From NCBI GenBank assembly GCA_009841225.1, contig VXMF01000030.1, positions 26,218-90,217 on the forward strand: a stretch of DNA of 64,000 bases, given 5' to 3'. This DNA is from Terriglobia bacterium (lineage in GTDB: Bacteria > Acidobacteriota > Terriglobia > Bryobacterales > UBA6623). Below the pieces are notes generated by a model that had not been told where the DNA came from, searched no databases, and saw only the letters and a list, made by a program, of their open reading frames with translations. Every line of letters begins with the position of its first letter. The first letter of the stretch is position 1. Below, in pieces: positions 46,167 to 54,553 of this stretch. A program made the translations under genes and the position numbers.

Positions 46167-49091
46167 CTAGACCGATTGGCGGCGGACAAGGTTTTGAAAC
46201 GGGCCCGCTGTTGCTTCCAGTTCCGCGAACGACCCTTGCTGAACCACTCTTCCTGCACTCATCACATAGATCCGATCCGCCTGGCGCAAGGTGGAGAGCC
46301 GGTGTGCAATGACAATCCGCGTGGCGGTGAGGCTCGCGAGATTGTTCATGACCTCGGCCTGGCTCTCGTTGTCTAGCCAGTTCGTGGCTTCGTCCAGAAA
46401 CAAGATGCGCGGATTCCGAATCAGAGCATGGGCGACAACGATTCGCTGGCTTTCACCGCCCGACATGACGCTGGCCCTAGCACCAACGTTGGTCATCATG
46501 CTCATAGGCATGTCTGAGATCACGCGATCCACCGCCGCGATCTGGGCTGCATTCCATACTTCTGCTGAAGTTGCGTCTTCGTAGTCGCCGACGATGTTGT
46601 CCCACACATCTTCCGGATGCAGCTGCACATCCTGCGGCACCACGCCGACTTTGCGACGCAATTGTTTGATATTGAGATGCTTGAGATCGCGGCCGTCGTA
46701 GTACACCACTCCAGCCGATGGCTGGTGCAGGCCCAACGCGAGCTTGAATAGGGTACTCTTGCCCGAACCCGACTCGCCCGTTATCGCGACGAACTCGCCT
46801 GGATCTGCTCGCATGGACACGTCGTCGAGCAAGAGTGGGCCGTCAGGATCGTACCGAAAGCTGACATGATCGAACACGACCTCGCCTCCCAGGTGGTCGA
46901 CTGATTCGCCGTCGACGTCTACTTCCGGAGACTCGGAAAGGAGTGGCTGCAACTGATTGAAGGCCGGCACACTAGCAGCAACGGCACTGAAAGACGAGCT
47001 AAGGCTGGTCACCGCCGACTGGAACAGTACCAACAGGGTGTAGACGACCAGAAAGTCTCCGACCGGGAGCGTTTCTCGGTCCGCAAACGCAGCCGCTAGG
47101 ATCAGCACGGCAGCTGCAAGGAAGGGCAATGCCTCACCGAACGCCCGCAGATGCTGTTCGAAGGTGCCAACTCGCAGCTCTGCGTGCTTCTGCTCGCGAT
47201 AGTCTCTAGCCCAAGCTGCGAACGCCGAACCCTCCGCTCCGGCGACTCGCAATTGGGTAATACCGTTGATGAGTTGGAACAACCGACCCGACAGGCGCTG
47301 GACAGTGCGGATCACGCGACCATGGGGCGCGATCTGACACATGCCTACTGCCACAGTCACTGCCAGCGACAGCAGACCAAATGCGACGGTTACGCTACCC
47401 AGCGCGGCGTCGTAGAAAAAGGTGACCAATAGCGCGGGGGACAGGAACGCAACCGAAAGAACAGAGTTGCCCACAACACCGTGCACGGCATCGCGGAGAT
47501 TCTGGAACGTCATGCCCCGCATTGCGAGGTCGCCTGCGGCATACCGGTGCAGGAAGGCCGGCGAGAGCCGGAGCATTCGGTCCCAGAACGAGGCTTCCAT
47601 TCTCGACGACGCCCGTCCGTCCAAACGCATCAATGAAGTACCTCTGAGAACGTGCAAGAGCGCCCCGATAACTGCGAAAGTCGCCAGTGCAGCCGTCATC
47701 GGGTACAACAGATCGGTTTCGCCAGTTGGAATCATCTCGTCCGCGACAATGCCCAAAACTATTGCTGGCAACAGCATGACCAACCCGCCCGCCAGCCCGC
47801 TTGCCACAAAGCGCACGAGATCGGCGGAGACACCGCTGCGCGCGATACGCAAGAGATCCCTCGGCGCGGCGCTAGCGGAGGTCAGGGGCGTGTAGAAAAT
47901 CCACGCTTCAGGACGCAACGATTCGGAAACACTAGCCGTCACCCTTGTCTTGCGCCTCTCGTTGGGATCGACCTGTCGGTAGCGTCCGAAGGATCTCGGC
48001 AGGAGAGCGACGGGCTGGCCGTCAACAGCCCGGCATGCCAGCATTGGACCGCTGTCGCCGGTCCACCATCGATCTTCGGTGTCAAGCCGCACTCGTCGCG
48101 CACGCACCCCCGACGCGGCAAGCACCTCGGCGAGGACTCGCGTCGCATCGGATGCGGTCGCCCGCGCGGGCCACTTGAATTCAATGCCCTGATGCCGACC
48201 AATGATCCGCAGAGCCTCTTTCAGTGGTGAATCGCCCTCGCCTTCAGTGCCGTCGACCGGAAGATCGTAGAGATTGAACAAGCCACGCCGGGCGCTATCT
48301 TCGTCGACTCGGCGACTGGTGGCCCGCGCCCAGTCCAGGTTCGCTTGGTCGACAACTGCCAGCCTGCGATTGAGGCGTTCCAAGGAAAATCCCATGGCGT
48401 GGAAGCTCGCCAAAGCAGGGAGCAAGAGGCCCTTGTCGGCGAGAGCTTCGGAGGACTGGGCCGAAACTGCCACCTCGTCTGTAACTGTCAGCCAGAGGCT
48501 TGGTGTAAGCGGTATCGCGCTGCAGCCGGAATCCCGCTCTGGCAAGTCCCGCCCGACGTCAAGCAGCCCCATGATCGATGCCGAGCCTGGCGGTAGCTCC
48601 GACACCCACGCCACACCGCGCCGCGCCGAGAGCGTGCCTGCCTGCGCCGCCAGAGTCTTCCCTGGTTCAACCAGCAGATCCGGACGCGGCCGGTCGACGA
48701 CGTCCCGCGAGAGGACGGCCGAAACGTCTGCAAGCCAAGCGTCGACTTGCTCCGCCAATTCTTCATTTCGGACAGCGTCCAAACTGGCGGCCGGAATGCG
48801 CCGGAGCACTGTGCCGGGCAGTCCCTTTGCAATGAGCCCGAGCGTCGTGTCTTCAACCTGCGGTTCCACTCCGAGCAGCAGGCGTCCGGCGTCGGTGCGC
48901 ATCAGGTGCTGCGGTGCAGACTGCTCCACTCCGTCCTGCCACTCGATCAGAAACAGGTCGACCGCGCCTTCCTGAATGAACCACGAGTATTGCGGATCGG
49001 CCATGTCGAGCGGCAGGTTGCCGGCACACGGAACCCGTTCGCCCAACTCTAGGGCAAGGTCGGCAAGAGAGCGGGATTGCGAGTGTGCCAT
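46167..49091 (-). CDS. NHLM-type ABC transporter, ATP-binding/permease (no peptidase)
   Basis: The second, peptidase-free ABC subunit of NHLM bacteriocin export systems, 974 residues. The N-terminal ~400 residues form the family's unusual cytoplasmic module, of which the start resembles a cyclic-nucleotide-binding sandwich. Six membrane helices follow (for instance GLAGGLVMLLPAIVLGIVAD). The ATPase has Walker A GESGSGKSTLF, signature MSGGESQR and Walker B ILFLDEAT. It is four bases downstream of the peptidase-ABC gene and last in the minus-strand export operon. Probably forms a heteromeric exporter with that subunit. Confidence 0.93.
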   Translation of the reverse strand: MAHSQSRSLADLALELGERVPCAGNLPLDMADPQYSWFIQEGAVDLFLIEWQDGVEQSAPQHLMRTDAGRLLLGVEPQVEDTTLGLIAKGLPGTVLRRIPAASLDAVRNEELAEQVDAWLADVSAVLSRDVVDRPRPDLLVEPGKTLAAQAGTLSARRGVAWVSELPPGSASIMGLLDVGRDLPERDSGCSAIPLTPSLWLTVTDEVAVSAQSSEALADKGLLLPALASFHAMGFSLERLNRRLAVVDQANLDWARATSRRVDEDSARRGLFNLYDLPVDGTEGEGDSPLKEALRIIGRHQGIEFKWPARATASDATRVLAEVLAASGVRARRVRLDTEDRWWTGDSGPMLACRAVDGQPVALLPRSFGRYRQVDPNERRKTRVTASVSESLRPEAWIFYTPLTSASAAPRDLLRIARSGVSADLVRFVASGLAGGLVMLLPAIVLGIVADEMIPTGETDLLYPMTAALATFAVIGALLHVLRGTSLMRLDGRASSRMEASFWDRMLRLSPAFLHRYAAGDLAMRGMTFQNLRDAVHGVVGNSVLSVAFLSPALLVTFFYDAALGSVTVAFGLLSLAVTVAVGMCQIAPHGRVIRTVQRLSGRLFQLINGITQLRVAGAEGSAFAAWARDYREQKHAELRVGTFEQHLRAFGEALPFLAAAVLILAAAFADRETLPVGDFLVVYTLLVLFQSAVTSLSSSFSAVAASVPAFNQLQPLLSESPEVDVDGESVDHLGGEVVFDHVSFRYDPDGPLLLDDVSMRADPGEFVAITGESGSGKSTLFKLALGLHQPSAGVVYYDGRDLKHLNIKQLRRKVGVVPQDVQLHPEDVWDNIVGDYEDATSAEVWNAAQIAAVDRVISDMPMSMMTNVGARASVMSGGESQRIVVAHALIRNPRILFLDEATNWLDNESQAEVMNNLASLTATRIVIAHRLSTLRQADRIYVMSAGRVVQQGSFAELEATAGPFQNLVRRQSV

Positions 49092-49095
49092 AGGA

Positions 49096-51285
49096 CTAGC
49101 CTGCGCTGACGAGCCGGTAGTATGCGCCGTCCGTGTCCTGCATCAATTCGTCATGCGTGCCGCGCTGAACTTCCGCACCTTGCTCGAGCACGATGATCTC
49201 GTCGCAGTCTCGGACCGTGCTCAACCTGTGCGCCACGATCAGGCAGCTGCAGCCGCGACGACGCAACGCATCGTCAACGCGCTCTTCCGTGGCGGCATCA
49301 AGAGCGCTCGTCGCCTCATCGAGTATCAGGACCGTCGGGTTGCCAGCTAGAGCACGCGCGATCTCCAGCCGCTGCTTCTGCCCCCCGCTGAAGTTCCCCC
49401 CGCCTTCGTCTACCTGCGTCGCATAGCCGAGGGGCCTACTGAGAATCTCGTCATGAATGCTGGCGTCCCTTGCCGCAGCAACCAAGACCTCGTCGGGCAC
49501 CGTCGGGTTCCAAAGCGTAATGTTCTCGCGCACGCTGGCTGAGAAGAGGGCAAAATGCTGATCCACCATCGACACCGAGCGCGACAGCACCTCTTCCGGT
49601 ACCTCGGACCGCCTGTGGCCGTCGAAGAGTATTTCGCCGGACCAAGGCTGATAGACGCCGGCGACCAAGCGCGAAAGAGTTGATTTTCCGGAGCCGCTCG
49701 GACCGACAACCGCGACCCTCTGTCCCGGCTCGATTCTCAGACTGAAATCCTTGATCAGCGGCGGGTGGCTCCGATTGTAGCCGAACGTAACGTTCCGCAA
49801 TTCGACCCGGCCGGAGAGACGCAGCCGGCCGTCGAGCGTGGCGATTGCCTCCGAGGCCTGGCCTCGCCGGGCCAAGCCCAGATCCTCCTCGGTTTCAGTG
49901 ATGTCTTCCAGTCTCTGCATGTCGCTCTCGAGAGCCTGGCGCTCTCCGAAGAACTCCACAAACCGTCCGACAGGCGCAAGGAACATTGACGCCACGATAT
50001 AGAACCCCACCAGCGTGCCCAGGGAAATCTCTCCAGCCACGACTTGTGTGGCCCCAAAGGCCAAGACCGTCGCGTTACCTACAACCGTGAACAGGCTCGG
50101 CAGGGCCGCGTTGCAATGGCCCAGCTCAGTGAATCGTTGGTGAGCGGCCAGCTCGCGAGCCTGATGGCCACCCCAGCGTGAAAAGAAGCGGTCGTCCGAG
50201 GCTGTCACGCGGAGGATGTCGGTTCGCTCCAGCATCAACATGCCGACGCCAACCAGCAGTCCCCGCTCGCGCCTTAGGGCGTGGCTGCTATCGGTGCGAA
50301 ACCTCGTAACCGCCCGCGCAGCGACCGCGTTGAGCGCGGCAAGAGCCAGGACGACTAGCGCCAACACCGGATCGTACGCCAGCATAACCGCGAAGAACAC
50401 CGCGCTCATCGCGATCTCGATCAACAAGTCGAGAAAATGCTCTGACAGGCCCGTGGCGACCTTGTCGATAGAAAGGACGCGAGCGGTTAGGTCGCCGACA
50501 AGGCGGTGGCTAAAGTACTCGACCGGCAACCGGAGCAGCCGCGAAACACACCGATTCGCAGCGATCACCGAAGACCGCACTGACAGGCGGCGCAGCCACC
50601 GTTGCTTTAACCAAGCCAAGCCATAGACAAGTACCGCCGTGCCACCCATGATCGCGGCGATGACGCCGCCCCAAGGCTCGCGATCCTCGAGAACGCGATC
50701 CACGAAGATTGCGAGCATTGCGGGTGTAACGAGCGACAGCACGGCTAGGAGCAACCCGCATGCAACGACGTATGGCAACGCGCCCGAATGACCACGAAAC
50801 CAGATCCGGAAGTGCTGGAGGGCGCTCGCCCGGACACCTCCACGCCTGAACTCCGGTCCGGGAGCGAATTCCAGCGCGATCCCGGTAAAGCCCTTCCGGA
50901 ATTCTTCCTCAGGGATTTTCCGACGTCCGGCAGCCGGGTCGTTGAGATAGAAGTGCCCCTGATCGTAGCCTTCCAAGATGACGAAGTGATTGAATTCCCA
51001 GAACAGCACCTGCGGCAGCGGCATTCTTCGGAGAACCCGCACAGACACGCTGCGGCCGGTGCACTTCAGGCCGTAGTGCTTTGCGGCGCGCGCGATGCCT
51101 GCGGCAGTGGAGCCGTCCCGGCCGACTTCACACCGACCCCGCAGTTCAGCGAGAGGCACCCAGAGCCCGAAGTGTGCGAGTACACTGCCAAGACACGCAG
51201 CACCGCATTCTGTCGCATGCATCTGCAAGAGCAGCGGGGTCCTAAGGCGCCGCCGCTCGCGGGGAATCTGGCGCTTCTGGCTCAA
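49096..51285 (-). CDS. NHLM-type peptidase/permease/ABC transporter (C39)
   Basis: Exporter that also removes the leader peptide. Residues 15-140 form a C39 papain-like peptidase with Cys27 in ATECGAACL, His100 in WEFNHFVIL and Asp116 in FYLNDPAAG. These proteases cut after a Gly-Gly or Gly-Ala-like pair, here most likely after the Ala-Gly of the precursor. Membrane helices and an ABC ATPase (GPSGSGKSTL, FSGGQKQRLEIARAL, VLILDEAT) follow. 729 residues, as usual. It lies 12 bp after the adaptor gene. This is the expected maturation and export machine of the cluster. Confidence 0.95.
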   Translation of the reverse strand: MSQKRQIPRERRRLRTPLLLQMHATECGAACLGSVLAHFGLWVPLAELRGRCEVGRDGSTAAGIARAAKHYGLKCTGRSVSVRVLRRMPLPQVLFWEFNHFVILEGYDQGHFYLNDPAAGRRKIPEEEFRKGFTGIALEFAPGPEFRRGGVRASALQHFRIWFRGHSGALPYVVACGLLLAVLSLVTPAMLAIFVDRVLEDREPWGGVIAAIMGGTAVLVYGLAWLKQRWLRRLSVRSSVIAANRCVSRLLRLPVEYFSHRLVGDLTARVLSIDKVATGLSEHFLDLLIEIAMSAVFFAVMLAYDPVLALVVLALAALNAVAARAVTRFRTDSSHALRRERGLLVGVGMLMLERTDILRVTASDDRFFSRWGGHQARELAAHQRFTELGHCNAALPSLFTVVGNATVLAFGATQVVAGEISLGTLVGFYIVASMFLAPVGRFVEFFGERQALESDMQRLEDITETEEDLGLARRGQASEAIATLDGRLRLSGRVELRNVTFGYNRSHPPLIKDFSLRIEPGQRVAVVGPSGSGKSTLSRLVAGVYQPWSGEILFDGHRRSEVPEEVLSRSVSMVDQHFALFSASVRENITLWNPTVPDEVLVAAARDASIHDEILSRPLGYATQVDEGGGNFSGGQKQRLEIARALAGNPTVLILDEATSALDAATEERVDDALRRRGCSCLIVAHRLSTVRDCDEIIVLEQGAEVQRGTHDELMQDTDGAYYRLVSAG

Positions 51286-51297
51286 TGTTGCTTGTCT

Positions 51298-52248
51298 CTA
51301 CGGGTGGACCGAATTCGTTCCGATCAGCCGAGAGCCCAGCAAGGCTATCGGCCGGTACTGCCCCAGCTCAACGCGGATTCGGCAAGCCGCACCGTCGAGG
51401 TCGAGCAGGTCCGCCTCCGGATCGAGAGCAACGTCAACTCGGTGTACTTCACCCACAACCGGAGCACGCTCAGCCGCCAGCCACTCCGGGAGGGGACCTG
51501 GGGTCACGAGAGCCACGTCTGCATTCAGTCGGCGGATGCCACCATCGGGCACCGCGATCTCGATCGATGCCTTCATCCCGGGTCGGATGCTTTCCGCAAG
51601 CCTCGAACCAACCTGCGTCACCGCTTGGACGGTATCGTCTTCGGCAGTCCGAATCTGCGCGACGGCGGTGCCGGGCGCCATGTAGTCTCCCGAGGTCAGC
51701 CCCAAGGCCATCACTTCGCCCTCGACATGGCTCGCGAGAACCTCTCTTGCCGAACGACGCGTTTCTAGCTGGAGCATCGCCGAGCGGGCCGAGGCTAGGC
51801 GCGAGCGCAAGGCCCCACCGCCTCCAACCGAGTTCCGGATTTCCTCTTGCAAGAGATCCACTCGATCACGCAGAATCTGCCTTTCGCGATCCAGCTCCGG
51901 CACACTCTGCCGCGCAACCGGAACTCCGGCCGCGACTCGATCGCCGACATCGACCAGATATTCCACGAGATGGCCCGGCTCGCTTGAGACTACGTCGTAG
52001 CGATCTCCGGGCTTGATCAGTACGCCGTCGATTGCAACTGTCCGGACTACGCTCCCGAACAGTGCCCATGCTACGAGCGCAAGCACCAGCGCGCCAATGC
52101 CAGCCAGCACGGCGCGTTCGTGAGGTGCCGCAACACGCAAGAGATGGTCGAGTTGTTGGCGCTCGTTCCTGCTGGCGGCAGCTTCTTCCAGAAACGGACT
52201 GTTGAACACCGGCCTCGCGCCCCTCAAATACGGCAGGAATCTTGCCAA
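51298..52248 (-). CDS. NHLM-type HlyD secretion adaptor
   Basis: Membrane-fusion adaptor of 316 residues. A cytoplasmic N-terminus (FNSPFLEEAAAS) is followed by one membrane helix (VLAGIGALVLALVAWALFG), a lipoyl-like half-site (HLVEYLVDVGDRVAAGVPVA), a helical hairpin and the matching half EGEVMALGLTSGDY. It bridges the ABC exporters to the outer membrane. It opens the transporter block, after the precursor gene and a strong hairpin. Confidence 0.9.
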   Translation of the reverse strand: MARFLPYLRGARPVFNSPFLEEAAASRNERQQLDHLLRVAAPHERAVLAGIGALVLALVAWALFGSVVRTVAIDGVLIKPGDRYDVVSSEPGHLVEYLVDVGDRVAAGVPVARQSVPELDRERQILRDRVDLLQEEIRNSVGGGGALRSRLASARSAMLQLETRRSAREVLASHVEGEVMALGLTSGDYMAPGTAVAQIRTAEDDTVQAVTQVGSRLAESIRPGMKASIEIAVPDGGIRRLNADVALVTPGPLPEWLAAERAPVVGEVHRVDVALDPEADLLDLDGAACRIRVELGQYRPIALLGSRLIGTNSVHP

Positions 52249-52331
52249 ACGATCGTAGCCAATTCACCGGATTCTCGGCCATCTCGGGTCCCGCCAGCGC
52301 CAAGCGCTGGCGGGACTGCCGGGCAGGCATC

Positions 52332-52400
52332 GAACATGCGGGGAAGAGGGGCTCCCCGGCCGAGGTCACCTCGGCCGGGGAGCCCCGTCTGGACATGTTC
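52332..52400 (-). terminator. Perfect 18-bp hairpin between precursor and export genes
   Basis: An 18-bp GC-rich stem (52348-52365 with 52369-52386) and a 3-base loop. An outer 7-bp stem GAACATG/CATGTTC (52332-52338 and 52394-52400) encloses it. It lies 50 bases after the precursor stop. There is no long U-run, so it may act as a partial terminator or as an RNA-stabilising or processing element that keeps the precursor message abundant relative to the transporter message. Confidence 0.65.
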
Positions 52401-52450
52401 AAGCGCAAACAGACTCCCTGCCCCCCTTGCGCACTCGATGAACTCGAACG

Positions 52451-52702
52451 CTACGCGCAGCAACAGCAGCGACCGGCCGAGATCGCCTCAAGCTGCTCCT
52501 CGGCCAGTTCGGTCGCAGGCAACGCTACATGCACCGTCTGCATGTCGTTCTCGTGCACCTTGATCGCAATCCCGTCAGGAACTTCTACCCCCAGTTCCTC
52601 GTGGACTGCGGCTTTGGGGTCTGACAACAACCTGCTGCGGAAGTCGCCATCAACGCTGGCCCTCTCGGTGAGTCGGGCGCTTAGTTCAATTGCAGAATTC
52701 AT
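52451..52702 (-). CDS. NHLP-leader RiPP precursor with a Cys4 core
   Basis: Precursor peptide of 83 residues. Residues 1-77 are a nitrile-hydratase-alpha-like leader: helical N-terminus (IELSARLTERASVDGDF), then LLSDPKAAVHEELGVEVPDG and IAIKVHENDMQTVHVALP. It ends in LEAISAG, a site suited to C39 cleavage. Only six residues remain: R78-C79-C80-C81-C82-A83, encoded CGC TGC TGT TGC TGC GCG. A strong AGGAGG site lies at 52710-52715. With a YcaO cyclodehydratase and a SagB-type dehydrogenase beside it, the four adjacent cysteines are the obvious substrates for conversion to a run of thiazolines or thiazoles. The gene has its own promoter. Confidence 0.95.
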   Translation of the reverse strand: MNSAIELSARLTERASVDGDFRSRLLSDPKAAVHEELGVEVPDGIAIKVHENDMQTVHVALPATELAEEQLEAISAGRCCCCA

Positions 52703-52758
52703 TTTTGTTCCTCCTGTCTCTTCTTATTGCCCTAAACGATTAGGACATGTCGCCAATT

Positions 52759-52788
52759 ATTAAATCACTGTAAAGTGAAACGTGTCAA
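52759..52788 (-). promoter_or_regulatory. Strong sigma-70-type promoter of the precursor gene
   Basis: On the minus strand, TTGACA (52788-52783), an 18-base spacer, and TTTAAT (52764-52759). The -35 is perfect and the -10 matches five of six. It lies about 57 bases upstream of the precursor ATG, in an AT-rich region that contrasts with the surrounding GC-rich sequence. Confidence 0.75.
52765..52778. promoter_or_regulatory. Inverted repeat in the precursor promoter spacer
   Basis: TCACT-GTAA-AGTGA, a perfect 5-bp inverted repeat lying exactly between the -10 and -35 boxes. A regulator bound here would block RNA polymerase, so it is a candidate operator. No regulator gene is visible in the cluster. 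Confidence 0.45.
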
Positions 52789-52917
52789 GTTCCACATAGA
52801 GAACATATAGAAAACATTCTCGGCCAGCAGTTCCAGCCACATTTGGAGCGAGTTTCGAGGCGAAGATTCGCGAACCGGCCTCCTATCCTCGACATACGGT
52901 GCGTTTCCCCTTCGCGA

Positions 52918-54309
52918 TCACACATCGGACCGCAGGGGCCGTCCGATGATGCACTCGCCAACCGTACCCTCCACGTGAGGGTCTAAACCGGTGATGCGGG
53001 CGAACAAGGCGGAATCGCCAGTGCCGATTCCGCATGCGGAGAGTCCAAGTTCGGTCGCTGCCAGATAGAAGGTCTGATACAAGACGCCGGTGTTACGGAG
53101 GATGTTTCCATATCCGATTGACCTGTACTTCCACATGACCCGCGCAAACCTGGCCGCGATCGCAAGGATGATCTGAGGATTGGCCTCATCGCTTGACGCC
53201 CGTTTTGCGTCGGCAACGACCCGGGATACGTCGGCATCGTTGGCGGATATGCGCACCAGCGAATGATGAGAAGCATCGTAGTGGTACACGCCGCGCGCCA
53301 GATCCGCACACCGGGCAACCACCGGGTAGATCTCTAGCTCGTGGCATGCTCCGGCGCTCGGATACGGGCGTTTGGTGATCTCGAAGAGGGCCGATTGGCC
53401 AGAAGGACTTGCGACTGGGACAACGCGGGCCGACCGTATTCTGGCCGACCGATCGAGCAGCGCTCCCAGCTCCCGCACCGAGATCGGACGACTATCGTCG
53501 AATCGACGCACGGTGCGACGCCGCTCGAGCACAGAGGCGAACGCTTCCCTGCCAGAGTCGACAGCAGCGCGGGGGAGTTCGATGCGTTCGCCCGGCCAAC
53601 GCGGGCGCTCTGCTGGAGGAGGATCGATTTCACCGACGAAAGGGAAGTCAGCACCCAGCATGTCGCGATGCCAGCCCCGGCGCTGATGCGTGTGGAATAG
53701 GAGATCCTGGAATTCCCATAGCTTCAAAGCCTCTTGGTGGGAATCGTTCTCCGCCCGGGCGTCTTGCAGGAACCCCGCAGCGGCGAGAGCACGCCGGACA
53801 AGAGGCGCGTCCAGCGCACTCAGGTCGGCTAGAACAAGCCTCGCCCCGCACAGTGGCGACTCGACCAGCCAGGCGTCACCGGATCGGCGCACACAGGCGA
53901 AGCGCTGGAGTCGATCCTCTATCGGAGGTGTGCGCGAAGCGAGCGAGGGGACAAACGAGGCCCACTGGGGAACGACGACCGCGTACTGGGTGCCATCTTC
54001 TACAAGGGGGTACTCGACGAATCCCGTGCGACACAGCACCCCCACATGGTCAAGGAGTGCAATGGCATGCCATTCGCCGCCAGAGGCGACGACGGAGTCG
54101 CGGAGCTCAGCGAGCGTCGCGCCGCTCGCAATCCCATCGATGGCTGCGTCGTAGTGCGAGACATAGTCCGAGAGGCGGACGACTCGCCCATTGTCGGCCT
54201 GGAGGATCAGCGCGCGCCCGTCCTCCGACCTTCCCAACGTGCATCCTGAGCGAATGCGGAGTCGAATCGCTGACTCGTTCAGCAGTTGCTCCAGACCCAC
54301 GGCGAACAT
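52918..54309 (-). CDS. SagB-type FMN-dependent dehydrogenase
   Basis: Oxidises thiazolines or oxazolines to aromatic azoles in TOMM biosynthesis. The 463-residue protein has an N-terminal ~240-residue region without catalytic motifs (possibly leader recognition) and a C-terminal nitroreductase-like domain. FMN-binding landmarks are ERRRTVRRF (263-270), YPSAGACHELEIYPV (from 316) and SACGIGTGDS (near 424-433). It is divergent from the cyclodehydratase gene and 215 bp upstream of the precursor. A large hairpin stands just ahead of its start, with AAGGGGGAG immediately before the ATG. Confidence 0.92.
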   Translation of the reverse strand: MFAVGLEQLLNESAIRLRIRSGCTLGRSEDGRALILQADNGRVVRLSDYVSHYDAAIDGIASGATLAELRDSVVASGGEWHAIALLDHVGVLCRTGFVEYPLVEDGTQYAVVVPQWASFVPSLASRTPPIEDRLQRFACVRRSGDAWLVESPLCGARLVLADLSALDAPLVRRALAAAGFLQDARAENDSHQEALKLWEFQDLLFHTHQRRGWHRDMLGADFPFVGEIDPPPAERPRWPGERIELPRAAVDSGREAFASVLERRRTVRRFDDSRPISVRELGALLDRSARIRSARVVPVASPSGQSALFEITKRPYPSAGACHELEIYPVVARCADLARGVYHYDASHHSLVRISANDADVSRVVADAKRASSDEANPQIILAIAARFARVMWKYRSIGYGNILRNTGVLYQTFYLAATELGLSACGIGTGDSALFARITGLDPHVEGTVGECIIGRPLRSDV

Positions 54310-54324
54310 CTCCCCCTTCGTGTT

Positions 54325-54374
54325 GGTGGGTCGCGGCGCCCGAGGGGTCGCGCCCTCGGGCGCCGCGACCCACC
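54325..54374 (-). promoter_or_regulatory. Perfect 22-bp hairpin upstream of sagB-type gene
   Basis: Two 22-base arms (54325-54346 and 54353-54374) pair without mismatch around a 6-base loop GTCGCG. The hairpin begins 16 bases before the SagB start on the minus strand, leaving just the ribosome-binding site between. It would be the strongest structure in the message leader and could limit transcription or translation of the dehydrogenase gene. Arms differ from the hairpin at 52332-52400, so they are not copies of one repeat. Confidence 0.6.
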
Positions 54375-54413
54375 TGACGGACTTGCCTGCCTCGACTTAC
54401 TATAGTTAACTGA

Positions 54414-54442
54414 TTGTTGTAAGCATGTCTGATCTTTATGAA
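54414..54442 (+). promoter_or_regulatory. Possible promoter of the YcaO operon
   Basis: TTGTTG (54414-54419), 17-base spacer, TATGAA (54437-54442), in the AT-rich centre of the divergent region. A reasonable but not near-consensus sigma-70 site, about 110 bases before the TTG start of the cyclodehydratase. Confidence 0.4.
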
Positions 54443-54553
54443 TTCTGTGTCCAATCAGCAGCCTAGCGCTGGAAAATTCGAGGGACCTCGTCTGGGCCTC
54501 CAACGAGGCGGGCCCAGTGAGCCGCCGCAACTGCGCGCACGGAGCATGGAGTC

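Noticed and set aside
52332..54374. The two big hairpins considered as ends of one transposable element around the precursor and sagB-type gene
   Set aside because: Arms are unrelated in sequence, there is no transposase, and no target-site duplication was seen.
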